Shown here: positions 47,301-59,700 of the stretch, piece by piece
How positions within the stretch are numbered: position 1 is the first letter of the stretch
Layout: each line of letters begins with the position of its first letter
Assembly (NCBI RefSeq): GCF_032854445.1
Contig: NC_088295.1
Span: 18,773,385 to 18,837,384, forward strand
Source: Liolophura sinensis
Taxonomy: Eukaryota > Mollusca > Polyplacophora > Chitonida > Chitonidae
Direction of reading: 5' to 3'
Length of the DNA: 64,000 nucleotides
Program-made: the position numbers and the translations under genes
The notes under the pieces: generated by a model
What the model saw: the letters and a program-made list of their open reading frames with translations, nothing else
What the model was told of the DNA's origin: nothing
Database searches by the model: none

Positions 47301-50300
47301 AACACCAGGCCAGGCACATTCACGCGCTCACTGAAACAAACCAGTAACAGGGCTGTTTAAAACTCATCTTCATCTTACAACCAAATGTGGTACACCCAAA
47401 TGAAACAGTTTATGTAAAACAATAAGCCCCAGAAGTTTACTTTTTGTTTAAAGCACCCTACTTTGCATAGATAATCTTATTACCCTAACCTTGCAGATTT
47501 TGATGAAGAGATAATCATAGTATTCAGGCATCTGTGCCTCTAGTTTTATGATCTGGTCAACAGCAGAGTAACTCTGTTCCTTCATGATGAAAGAGTTTTC
47601 GCTTCTTTGTATTCTGCCATGTTCTGACTCACTTGAAAGATAACATATTTGCATCTCCAGCAAACTCAAAGACTTTTCCAGCCAGAATCACAGGGTCATT
47701 GGACAGTAGGAAAAGAAGCAGATTTAGAACTGGTAGCAAGGCTACCAATGAAGTCGCTTGTATGAGACACATGAATGCATAACTTCAGCTCAATGCATAA
47801 AGAACGGAAATTGGTAATTTACGGTAATTAATATGTACACAGAGCATCAGTGATGGAACATCCCTCTTGTGCCATTGTGCTTTATAGGCATGTAAAACAT
47901 CAGGTCAATACATACAATATAAGATACCAACCCTAACATTTTGTTGAACAATGATCCTTATATAAAATACACAAACTCAGGAATTCAGTAATTCATGGTA
48001 CTTAATATGTACACACAGAACCACTGATGGAATATCCCTCCCTTTCTATTCTGCTCTATATGTGTGCACACCCTGAGCTCTATACATGCAGTACTTTTTG
48101 AGAAACCACCCGTAACATTTTGCTTAACATCGATTCTTATACACAATACACTACGTCAGCAGTAATTTATGGTACCAGTGTTTAATATGCACGTCCCATC
48201 AACGATGGGATATCCCTCTCGTGCTATTCTGCTCTACATGTGTGCACACCCTGAGCTCTATACATGCAGTACTTTTTACGATACCCTCCACTAACATTTT
48301 GCTTAATGCTGTTTTCCCTATGATTGTATGTGGACCCTGAGAGTACGACAGTATAGTATGTATATAGTACACTCGTACTATATTCAGGCGAGCTAAAAAT
48401 GGCAATCACACCAATGAAGTGAAGGTGAGTTGTGCGATGAATTAGCTTGATATTATAACACTTATTAGCATAGGGTTCATGCACGTTTAATTTGTTTTGA
48501 AGCACCCTTTAACATTTTGTGTGTTCATATGAACCAGTCGTATGCATGTTAGAACAAAATAACATTGTTCAAAACCAAATTTTTTGGCCCTTTTCCTTAA
48601 CGACTTAATGACACAGTAAGTGCGGCTCAGTACAGCTTGGCACATCAGTGCATCATTGGATCAACTGAACCAATTAAATGCAGCTAGAAATGAATGGGGT
48701 CTGATTTCCTACATAAAAATGATAATGTCAACAATTTTACCTCCATGCAGCAAAGACTCCTTTGTTAAGGGGAAGCAAATCACACTGTGGACAATTCTCC
48801 AACACTCTAATTGGAGGTCCAAATGCATTATCTGTGGAAAAAACATAAAGAGTGAGATAGTAAACGGAAGTGTATTGTACAGGTAACTTTTTAATAAATG
48901 CAATTAATAACACTTTACAAGTACAAGCACATGCACAGAAGGAAGAAGCATGCAGATAATGTCAAAAGTATCCTCAATTACAATACCAAACTCACATGTA
49001 CATGCACATATTTTTGATTATTTCTTTGCAACATTTTCCCAAGCTGGCTTCTTCTCTGGTCATATGTGGGAAGGTCTGTAAGCAATCTACAGATGGTCGT
49101 GGGTTTCCCCCGGGCTCTGCCTGGCTTCCTCTCACAGAATGCTGGCCGCCGTTGTATATGTGAAATATTCTTGAGTGTGGTGTGAAAACCAATCAAATAA
49201 ACATATTTTCCATCAAGATAAATGTTTTGCTCAGATATATACGACAATCACTGCAGATTCAATCTCAACTTTAGACTTCTATAGGCAAATCAAGTAATCA
49301 CATAAAAGCAGCCTTTCTTCCCAATTACCACTGTAGAGATCCCTCCTGTAGACTGTACAGTTGGTGTTTGGGGGACTGACTGGCCTCTCACACCAGTACA
49401 CTACACACTGTTCCTCCAGCAGACACACACTGAGGACCTGTGAGTCAGAAGCATCACACAATGCAGCATCTTCCACCTTTTCCCAATTGTAACTCTGCTG
49501 TAGGAACTTCCACAGTTGAACCTGACCATCCTTTTGCACCTGGAAAACAATCAGTGTATTCATGTACTTTATTTGGGCTTAGAGATATACTGAGCACTCA
49601 ATATGAAGGCAGACTGGTTTACCAGGGGAGGAAACCTGGCGGAGCGTGAAGAAAACTCCCCCATTAACAAACACCCTGCCTTAAAGCTGCAGTCAAAGGA
49701 GTGGAGTCAATCATGTAACCTCAGAGGTCAAATGAGTCAGTGTCAGCCTGGACCACAAAAAAAAAGGTTAACAGAATATTATTATCATCTGCATATCGTT
49801 TATATTTTGGTAGGTGTTAACTGAACAGTATAATTTAACTAAAAAGTATAATTTTATCAGTGTACAAAGAATAATGCCTTAACAATATGAATAAACACCT
49901 TAAAAATATGCCAAAAAGTTGAAAAATTACAGTATCCACACATAAAATATCTCTTTGAGTTACAACTATTACATTTACACATACATGTACTTGTTCATTT
50001 TATTATAGTAATATTCCCTAAAAAATACAGTTCTATCTATTTCTCACACAGTATTTATCGGAGAACATAAAGCAGACTGCCAATCACAAATACCATACCA
50101 AGATAGCCAAGTTTAACTTCTGGCTGTACAGCACATCAATGAGGACTGGGTGGACATCAGACTGGTCCAGGCATCCAAGATTTCCAAACTGATAATCCTT
50201 AAAGCACAAAAGATTACATACTGCAACAACCACTTGTATGTATAAAAAATAACAGCAGCAGACATTAGGTGTGGTCAAAAGATACCTTAATAAAGTTCAC

Positions 50301-51281
50301 TTTAATTAACATGTTACTAGAACTAACTAAATACTTATTTCATAAGTCTTAATATACTCAACAAGAATTAAACATTCCTCTCATCTTGGGGCCTCACTGA
50401 ATCAAGTCAGTACAAGTGCTGCCAAGCTTACACCATTAGGCCTTGACCAATGCTTTTTTATCTGCGGCTTTCAGTCAAGAGGTTGCTGAGGTACCTGGCA
50501 AAGGTCAGTGATTAACCCCTGAGCATTCGAGTATCCTCCACCTATAAACCCCACCCCCATCATATAAATGAAAAGCTTTTGAGCCTGCCTTTAAATACCA
50601 ATGAGTCAATCAATCCTCATCTCTTTACACACTGGCCTTTGAATCTGTGACACATTAATAGTACTTGCATGTGTCATTCCTTTTTATATATGTAAGCCTT
50701 GATCCATACCTGGCCTATCCCCACAGGTTTGACATCAAATGTGAAAAGCTGAGTTCCATTACTGAGTGACACAAAAATATGACCTCTAGCCACCCAGACT
50801 CTGTGGACTGTACCATAATGTGGACTCCCTGCCAGGATTTCCTCAAGCAACTGTCAGAAATAAAAACTGGTTTAAAATGTGAACACAGTACTGAAAACAT
50901 AATACCTGCACATGTTCTAGGCTGTTTGACAGCAAGAAAGTAAGGAAATAAATACAGTGATGCATAAACACATGAATGTAGAGTGAAAGACAACAAAATG
51001 CGCTTACAACTATTCAATTATAGCAAAGTGCATGCTAAGTTCTTAAAGAGGTACATAGAAGTTGACAGTGATGTGTTTCTGTGATAACTGATATCAGTAT
51101 TTAACTTACAGAGGTTGTGCTGTTCAGTTTCAAAAAAGATTCAAAATTATAAATCCATCATACTTCTAAGATTCCATCACACACTGTAAATAAGAGAAAA
51201 CACACATAAATCAGCCTCTACCTGTTTCCTATGAACTGGCCAAACAGATGTAACAGGTTGTAGGACAGGCTTCCCAATCAT
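38344..51281 (-). CDS. HPS6: HPS6 homologue, BLOC-2 complex subunit
   Basis: About 20 minus-strand exons: 51,281-51,222 (ATG; exon to 51,370); 50,850-50,710; 50,197-50,099; 49,539-49,329; 48,831-48,741; 47,664-47,490; 47,330-47,183; 47,045-46,937; 46,240-46,123; 45,991-45,853; 43,425-43,300; 42,586-42,494; 41,360-41,258; 40,947-40,883; 40,598-40,427; 40,178-40,042; 39,795-39,718; 39,251-39,151; 38,887-38,740; last near 38,433-38,344. Roughly 800 residues (human about 775). The N-terminal half is beta-propeller-like (HIFVSLSNGTQLFTF, VQLWKF). HPS6 landmarks include VLSVCLLEEQCVVYWCE, VTADTL then a SGEVVEHKLLE strand, EEMEKWSHVLA with FSLYEIITRLL, and FYERALSCFP with YEQWDPAVELL near the C-terminus. 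BLOC-2 works in the cytosol in cargo delivery to lysosome-related organelles. Two joins are unresolved: phase at 47,490/47,330 and the acceptor of the last exon. Confidence 0.82.
39000..39135 (+). mobile_element. Degraded SINE-like fragment, HPS6 intron
   Basis: CCATCATATAAGTGAAATAA, a CTTGAGT motif and CACACACCAATGAAAT resemble the 3' half of the type 1 SINE at low identity. Similar old fragments lie near 50,450-50,600, 53,560-53,700, 58,620-58,820 (minus) and 61,380-61,550. Confidence 0.45.
41703..42493. repeat. About 60-bp minisatellite at the HPS6 exon 12 splice donor, 13 copies
   Basis: The plus-strand unit has CCAACCTGGTCCTCCATCAT, then CCTTAACAGAA, TTAGATTCTGATGT and AAAAATATCCTCCA. 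On the gene's strand each unit contains GATGGAGGACCAGGTTGGTG, near-identical to the real exon end and donor at 42,494 (ATGTTGGACCAG then gttggtg). The array therefore starts flush with the 5' splice site and consists of copies of it. Units vary by 1-2 bp in length. A 79-codon open frame across part of the array is a by-product. Confidence 0.93.
43426..45852. other. HPS6 intron, nothing recognised
   Basis: A long AT-rich intron between the exons ending at 45,853 and beginning at 43,425. Open frames are short. No transposon is identified. Confidence 0.5.
46356..46618 (+). mobile_element. SINE (type 1), full-length reference copy
   Basis: Begins GGCCTCCGTGGCTCAGTTGG, continuing TTAGCGCGCTAGCGCAG. 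This is a tRNA-like head with an A-box (TGGCTCAGTTGG) and a B-box (GAGTTCAAGTCC near 46,434). The body is GGATGGTCGTGGGTTTCCCC, a GCTGGCCGCCGTCGCATAAG block and ATATTCTTGAGTA, and the tail CAATCAAATAAATAAATAAA. The tRNA-like head places it under RNA polymerase III control. It lies in an HPS6 intron, opposite to the gene's direction. Confidence 0.93.
47665..48740. other. HPS6 intron with internal duplications
   Basis: Segments near 47,870, 48,030 and 48,210 share TGATGGAATATCCCTC-like and TGTGTGCACACCCTGAGCTC words and an AACATTTTG block. This indicates two or three diverged tandem copies of about 170 bp. No coding potential is apparent. Confidence 0.55.
49025..49205 (+). mobile_element. SINE (type 1), 5'-truncated, HPS6 intron
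   Basis: Contains GTGGGAAGGTCTGTAAGCAA, GGTCGTGGGTTTCCCCCGGG, a GCTGGCCGCCGT block, AATATTCTTGAGTG and CAATCAAATAAACA. Confidence 0.88.
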
Positions 51282-51370
51282 GGTAACTAACTTCGTGTAC
51301 CAGTACCGTCCAGCTGGTTGAAGCCTAATTCTTGTGTTGATCACTATCGACACTATCTGAGCATAGAGAT

Positions 51371-53751
51371 CTGCATCACATCACAAGGTTGGTGCAGGTA
51401 ACTGAAGCAAAAGTGAAATAATATACATGGTCATAAGTGTTAATGCACTATATCTGCCAAACTGGCAGTCATATGATGACCTGTATATTGTTAATCATGT
51501 TACTGTGATTTTTATCATAAGAGCTAAAATATTGAGGTGGACAAAATGTCTTTGGTTTAATGCAACATGTTATTTCAAAAAACATACATACCCTTATTCT
51601 TCTAATTTTTGTGAGACTTGGTCTGCTTTTTTAGCCAATATTCATCCAACTGAAGGAGGAATATTTAGTTTCTCTTTTTTCTCACATTGTTAGTCTCATG
51701 TATCTCATAACATATTCATATCTTTTATACTTTTCAAAAAAGCTGGAAGAGAAATGTAATTCTTTGCTTTCTGCACTATTAATAAGTGTCCTGAGAATTA
51801 GAGAAAACAGTGTACACTGTGCATTGGTGTACATGCAGTAAATGTCAATTTTATTTCTGTTACTTTGTCGTTCTTGCACATAAAACAGTTATAAAAACTT
51901 AAAAGATTTCAGTTGTGTCAATTTTTCTAAGTTCCTCAAGAATAGTAAATACTTTCAAGATAATTTATGTGACGCCTAGCTATCTATTGAATGCATGGCC
52001 AGTAGCCACCTGCTGACCTAGCTATGCTAGTGTTCAGTATAATTTTGTTAGTCACGTGAAGAACCGGATAGCAAAGTCAAGAAGATCTATGCTTTTGAAA
52101 TTGTCATTACCGGTACATTCAACCTAAATAGCTCAGAACCACTTGTAATCTACTAAACACAAAATTCAAAATATTAGGAATGACTACAGCCATACCAAAC
52201 AAAGTCAACACTACTGTCAACACTCCCAATGACAACTTCGCTTTGGTCTTCCCTCTTCCAATCCTGCTGTACTCGCCACAACAGCAGTGCTTTCCGTGTA
52301 CACGCGCGACCACGTTTTTGGAAATCTCACATGTTCATGTGTAATTTGAGAAAATTTTTAATAGTTATTGGTTGAAGGTAAGTTTTCGTAATTCTGATAT
52401 ACTGGTTTACAATGAATGAAGATACCTCTAATCTGTGGTGGTGATGAATGATACGCTGTAAGCACAAATTCTTGAGACGTTGTGCTCTGTCTCAGTGATG
52501 TTGTTGTTGTACCGTATCTGTGCCCCCCAAACTGGTGACTGTTTCTGTTGACTGTTCTGTGTTCATTGTACTGTTATTGATTGGCTATTTAGAATATTCA
52601 GATTTACAAAATGGTTTTCATAGGTGAATGTGTCACTATTTACAGATGACTATCCTTTCTGTCCTACTGCATCTAGTGTGCTATGTTAAAATTCTGGGGT
52701 TCATCGTAATACAGCTGAATGTGTAGCCGCACGAATGTGGCTCAACTAATCTAATGATGCACAGACGTGCCGAGCAGACAAAGCCACACAAACTTCTGGT
52801 ATCACACAGGATGTTCAACTTGTCCTTGAGTATCTGCTGCAGAACATTAGGTTTTAACAATGTTATTTTGTCCTAACCTACGTAAAACTGGTTTCTGTGA
52901 AGACCCAACACATAAAGCGGTGCTTCAAAATAAACATGCACGCTTCCTACTCCAATATGTATGACAAAATCAAAATCAAACGTAATCCCTGTCAATTTCT
53001 GCATTTGATGTTTGTCAGTTTAGCTTTGTACTTCACCTTACATATGTGCTCTAGATATGAGTCACAAGTATCATCTGCCATGTTTGAATGTCCCCAACAA
53101 TTGCTCAGCCATACCAAATTTCTCAGTTACTTGCATGTACCCTTATGGATGGTGATGGTGTAGCAGACTGTCTTGATTACTGCTTAGCAGAACATTTAAA
53201 CTCGGCTCGATGAGCTCTGTATATCATGCAGGTACATGTGACTGGAAATGTTTTGGTCCTGTTCATGTTTGCAGTGCAAAGCATATCACTAAAATGACAT
53301 ATGTTAGACCCAGAAATGTAAAGGTATTTATACGGACATCTGTGTTATATGTCGGACAACATCTTCATATTGAGACAGTTGCACTGCTGCATATGCCAAG
53401 GTCATCCATCTAATTTTGCTATCAAGTTTCAACACTTACACTATGTTGAGTTGTGATGGCACATCTGTAATTGTGACTCATGCTAAGATGGTTGAAGCGC
53501 TTGCTTGCTGTGACTATCAGGCACTTGACCAAATAGACTGTGTATTCAGATCAATCTCTTGCGGTGGTCAATTATGAATTAAAGTCAAGAGGTTTGTCAT
53601 GTACCAGGTGCATGTTGGTTGTTTACTCCCATTTCTTCCACCCTTAAACTTGACTGCAGTCAACCATGTAACTACAAAAAAAATTTACTCAGTCACCTAA
53701 TTAGTCAGAAGATTATAGTCTTCATGTCTTTCATGTAATTTCTATGTTTCA
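51371..53751. promoter_or_regulatory. Divergent HPS6-BMS1 intergenic/promoter interval
   Basis: HPS6 starts leftward at 51,281 and BMS1 rightward at 53,776, so their promoters must lie here. The BMS1 coding exon is preceded by a splice acceptor (TGTTTCAG at about 53,744-53,751), which implies an upstream 5' untranslated exon. A minus-strand frame at 52,124-52,313 (ATG, then a hydrophobic LSLGVLTVVLTLFGMAVVI) ends at a usable donor in the phase of HPS6 exon 1. It may be a leader exon or chance. No TATA box or CpG-rich core can be assigned confidently. Confidence 0.45.
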
Positions 53752-56700
53752 GACAAGACATTGTTAGTTTTCGCCATGGAAACAGACATTAGAAAATCAC
53801 ACCGTAAAAAGCAGAGTGGTCCAAAGGCAGAGAAGAAAAAGATTAAAGAAAAACACGATCAGGAGATGACTGCAAAGCAGCGCAATCCCAAAGCCTTTGC
53901 TGTGCAGTCAGTGAAGAAGACTGCCAAGCTTGTTCAAAGGTAAGTTTTCAACTTTATCAGAAAGTGTGTGATCAATTGTACTGTTGAAAAATACTACTGT
54001 ATATCATTATTCTTTATGTTCATTTCATGTAAATATATACAGGGTGTGTACACATAGATGTGCTGGATGAGTAGATTACCATGTTGAATCTGTCGCCGGC
54101 ATCACATGACTGAAAAATTATTAAGTAAGACGTAAATCCCCAAGCATAGGTATTCTGAACCTTTGCAATTGGTTGCTCTGCTGATTTACATAAGTACATT
54201 GTATATGTATGTTCTTGCTGGTGAGTTGCAGTTATGTCCCCTTGGCTGTGAGCAGATAGTCTGTTATGAATTCATACACTGACAGGAATAGAACATCCAG
54301 TCATATTCTATTGTATGTTTCATTAATTGTAAACAAATTACATTAAGACTTTGACAAATAGCACTGTCAGGTGTGCTTTTATACATATATGTTATTTTTA
54401 TTTCAGAACTCTAGACATCAAAGCAAAGAAGCATCATATTCCTTTGGTGGATCGCACCCCTACGGAGCCTCCCCCAGTGGTTGTGGCTATAGTAGGACCT
54501 CCCAAAGTGGGCAAGTCTACACTGTTACAGTGTGTGGTCAAAAACTTCACCAAACAAAAATTGTCCAAGCCTCAGGGACCTGTTACAGTTGTCTCAGGTA
54601 AGATCAGTCTCTTACAAAGTCTATATAAACATTGGAAAAGGTTAATAATTTTTTGTTTGTTTGTTAACATTTATCTTAATATTGAAATAAAAAGTATACA
54701 CAAACATGACTCGCTGTCATAACTTCAAGATACACTGATAAATAAGACAGAAAAATGGAACTTCTTTACAGCTGAAAATGGTTTCTTTTATTGTTGTATA
54801 AAGCTTACACATGCACATACATAAATATGGTTTGCATTATTATTTCAGGTAAACACAGAAGACTGACCATTGTTGAGTGTAATAATGACATCAATTCAAT
54901 GATTGATGTTGCTAAAATAGCAGATCTGGTGAGTCTGTCATTTATTTATTTATTTATTTGATTGGTGATTTAAGCTGTACTCAAGAATATTTCACAAATA
55001 CAACAGCTAGCATTGTGGTGCGAGAAAAACAGGCAGAGCCATTGATAACCTTGGATGATCAAGAGGTTACTGGCAGACCTTCCCAAATTCCACATGCAAA
55101 ATATTAGAAACATTGATTAGAGTTAAACACTCAAGCTGTTATTGTATGATCTTGGTGCATACCTTTACTTCAAATGAAATTCATCAATTACTGAAATAAT
55201 TTCTTGGTTGTGTCTGTATGTTATCTACATGTACATGTATTTGCTTCAAAACCTTTTCTCTTGCTTTTTTTGTACCTTTAGCATGACATCTGTGTCTTTA
55301 TATTACAAACAGGTTTTGCTGCTGGTGGATGCTAGTTTTGGATTTGAGATGGAAATCTTTGAGTTTCTCAACATATGTCAGGTACATGGCTTTCCTAGAA
55401 TCATGGGAGTCTTGACACACCTGGACTCATTTAAAGACAACAAACGTCTCAAGAAAACGAAGAAGAGGCTGAAGCATCGGTTTTGGACTGAGGTTTATCA
55501 GGTATTAATCTGAATGATTCTAGAGATGGTTACATGTACATGTAGAACTCTCATCTGTGGATTATGGGTAATTCAAAAAATCTTAATGACACACAAATGA
55601 TATTTGCATTGTAGTTTATATTTAACTAATTTGTATGTATATATGCCCTTGTACTAAAAGGATTTTTCAATGCATGTAACACAACTTGCAGTGTAATGTA
55701 AGCTAGTTTATGGCAAGCAGAACCATGGTTAAATTCAGCATATACCTGCTTTTACAGTGTTCAGTTTTCACATGATAAAAAATATAGAGGTGTAAGACTT
55801 TTAATTCGTACCCACTTTGGTGGTCATGTGTTATTTTCTCATAATCAGTGTTCCCTATGTTTATCTAACAGGGTGCTAAGCTGTTTTATCTGTCGGGTAT
55901 GGTGAATGGAGAATACCAGAAGAGAGAAGTCCATAATCTGTGTAGATTTATATCTGTGATGAAGTTCAGACCCCTTCTGTGGAGACTAAACCATCCCTAT
56001 GTTCTGGCTGACAGGTAAACAGATCTTCTGTGGATGTGCATAGTCTGTTGCTTTTTGTTTACTTTCTTGGTCATTAAACATTTACTTATTTATTATTAAC
56101 ACTGAAGAGTTTTATTTACAAACTCCCTTGCTGTCAAATGCAAATGTCTGTTGTTCCTATCCAAAAATGTATGCATACTTGAGTTTCTACGTCGTACTTA
56201 ACAATATTTCAGTCATATGATGACAAGGAGTCCGCCATTGTGTGTTTAACTACAGTATCTTCCTATAACAGTGGGTGAGTTCATGCTGCCAAAGTGTCGC
56301 CGCTGAATTACCTGTATTAAATGTATACTGAAAACACCAGACATGACACTCCAGCCAGTCACATTATGCTAACATTGGGCCAACTAGACCAGTTTCCTTG
56401 CTGTAACTTCTCAGTGCTGTGTGCCAAGTGAGGCAGCAACAAGTACCATTTTTAAAGTCTTTGGTCTGACCTGACCGGTGTTTGATCCGACCTGACTGGT
56501 GTTTGATCCGACCTGACTGGTATTTGATCTGACCTGACTGGCGTTTGATCCGACCTGACTGGTGTTTGATCCGACCTGACTGGTGTTTGATCCGACCTGA
56601 CCGGTGTTTGATGCGACCTGACTGGTATTTGATCTGACCTGACTGGTGTTTGATCCGACCTGACTGGTATTTGATCTGACCTGACTGGTATTTGATCTGA

Positions 56701-59700
56701 CCTGACCGGTGTTTGATGCGACCTGACTGGTATTTGATCTGACCTGACTGGTATTTGATCCGACCTGACTGGTATTTGATCCGACCTGACCGGTGTTTGA
56801 TGCGACCTGACTGGTATTTGATCTGACCTGACTGGTGTTTGATCCGACCTGACTGGTATTTGATCCGACCTGACTGGTGTTTGATCCGACCTGACCGGTG
56901 TTTGATCCGACCTGACCGGTGTTTGATCCGACCTGTTTTATGTCTGTTTTATTCAGAATGGAAGATATCACAGATCCAGGATTGATGAACAGAAAGCCAA
57001 AGTGTGACAGAAATGTGTCCTTGTATGGCTATGTGAGAGGCACACACTTCAAGAACCAGTGCAATGTCCACATACCAGGTGGTTTTTTTCAGCATAAAGC
57101 TGTTCTATCATGGTTTGAAACATTTTTAATTCTGTGGATATTTTCTGTTAGAATTTATGACCGTTCCCATTAGAAGAACTTACTCGAAAAAATTGTGGAG
57201 ATCTAAGTTTTGAATCAGTGAATGGAAGCTTTATTTAGAGAGGATAACTCTGTCGAATTATACAGTTTGCTCTTCCCAAAGGCCCTTGATACAATAGTAG
57301 AAACAGTATATACAATTATTTTTTAAAATTTTCCATTTTTTTAAAACATGACAATAATAATACATCACTACCGACACCAACTGAAATAAAAAATAAATAG
57401 ATATGTGCTCAAATTTACTGGGTAAAATATTTCGTCAAATACATGTATCATGAACTAAAAGCAGATAGTGATGGTGCTGTTTTGAATTTGTGTTCTAAAC
57501 TGTTCCAAGCATGACATCACACCACTGTAAAACAGTTTTTATAATAGTTTTAGGAGTTGTGCATATCAGTATGAAGATTAATCTAAGAAACTGATCGTAT
57601 ACTGCTGTGTTTTTGACAAATAATTCATTCAGATATAGTTGTCACTCATCTTGAAATGATCAACGTACTAGGGGTGCTATGGGTGCAAAAAAGACAACTC
57701 TGTGCCTTTGAAGAAAAACAACAGTCAGATAAAAAAAAAAAACAATGTACTTTTAATTTATCAGGGTGTGGAGACTACAAAATCCATGATGTGCAGTATT
57801 TACCAGATCCATGTCCCACCCCTAGTAGTGAGAAGAAGAGGCGGTCACTCAGTGAGAAGGAGAGGTTGATCTATGCCCCCATGTCAGGCGTGGGTGGGGT
57901 AGTTTATGACAGAGATGCTGTCTACATAGACTTGGGTGGCAGTCATTCCCACAGAGAAAACACAGAGGTGTGCACAGGTCATTAATATATGTATGTAATT
58001 GTAGCCCCTAAGCCCTGATATTTAATAGGTTAAAGTGACATGGTTGCACAAACATTGGGTATTTTTTGTTATTACTGAATTTGGGCCTTTCCGATTGAAT
58101 ATTAATGAGGCAAAATGGCCCACCCTCTTTGTTGTTGAATTCTAAATAATGGCAGGACTTCTCCGGTCTTGTATCATGCTACATACTCAATGAATATTTT
58201 TATTTCAGCGTGAGTGATTTAGTTTATGAACAAACTTTGAAACTGCGTTAAGGCGTCAAAATCAGAATTTGGGTTTAAAAATCCAAATGTTGAGGGAGCA
58301 TGTCACGTTAATTATTAATTAATAATGTAATGTAGCCCTTGGTTTTATTTTTACATGTAGATTTAGTTACATGCTTTAAAACAAATGAGGAATTTGAATT
58401 CATAAGAAACATCATTAGTTATGACTGCTACACTCTTTTTTCAGCAAGAGAAGAAGCCAGTAAATGAGCTGGTGTCCAACCTGATGACCATGGAAATGCC
58501 TGTAGATGACCGAATGACCAGCACCTCTCTGTCCCTTTTCACTGGTACAGCTCCTTTAAATGTTGACATGGCAGATGGGTAAGCTGATAATGTATTGGTT
58601 TTGTCATGTGTCATGTCATCTACTTACCATGGGTTCAGTGCTGATTTAGACCCAGCACTTGTGTTTTTTGTGTGGGTTTTGTGGCCTTGGTGACAGTGAG
58701 CTGTTGATGACTCTCATGAAGCTGTTCATTAACATTCTCAGAACTTGACGTGGGCAATTTGTCAGTAACTTGCCAAAGATCAGTGGTGTGTACCCATGCA
58801 CTCCAATTTCCTCCACCCATAAAACTGATATCCGTGATCTGTTCAGGAAAATAGTGCATTGTCGTAAAACTTTTTAACATATTACCACATAATTGGTTAA
58901 GAGGTGAGCTTTCATAATTTCTGTACTGTCACTGAATATGCATGTTTTGCTCTGGATTGTTTTGGCTAAAAGTGTTATTAGAATGGGAGAGAGTTTGATA
59001 GAATGCACACTTAGTTTGTGTATTACATGTAGGTACATGTATATAGCCCTTGTATTTCATTTTGATATACTTTACCTGATCAGTGTGGAGAAGAATGCAG
59101 ATGGTAGAATTAGCAGTGAGGAAGAAAGCGATGATGATGGTGACGATGAGAGTGATGATGACGAGAACAGCGACGATGATGATGAAAAAGCAGAGGAGTC
59201 TAAAGCTTGTGAAAGTCCTAGGGTAGCGGCTGTGGAGGTAATCAGTGGTCATTGGTGGAAGCTCTAATTTGATTGATGTAGAGAGTTAATTGTTAAACAG
59301 ATTTGAAAAATCATGTGTGCAGTGGACAGAGTGTGTTTTTATGTAGTCTCATGATGTATGTACATGTATTACGGGAAAGCTATGAGACTTTATATGATTA
59401 CACGAGTGTGTATATATTTGCAGAAACAAGAAAGTGATGAGCCAGTGAAGAAGAAGGCAAAGGTACGTGTGTTGTTGATACCCTGCATTGTTGTGCTATA
59501 TATGTCAGTTGGTTGTGTTGGATAAAGAGGATTTGGGGTTTTTTTAGGAGACTGAAAATGTAGAAAAGTTTGTTACGTTTTTAAACATACGTAATTTATT
59601 GCACAATGTACATATTAATCTGTCACATACAACAATGAAGTGTCCAAGATTTATTTATACAGTATGTACACATCATAATACATGTAAATGCACATGGATT

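Noticed and set aside
56411..56971. 186-codon minus-strand repeat protein
   Set aside because: The open frame follows from a 21-bp tandem repeat inside an intron; there is no independent start context or homology.
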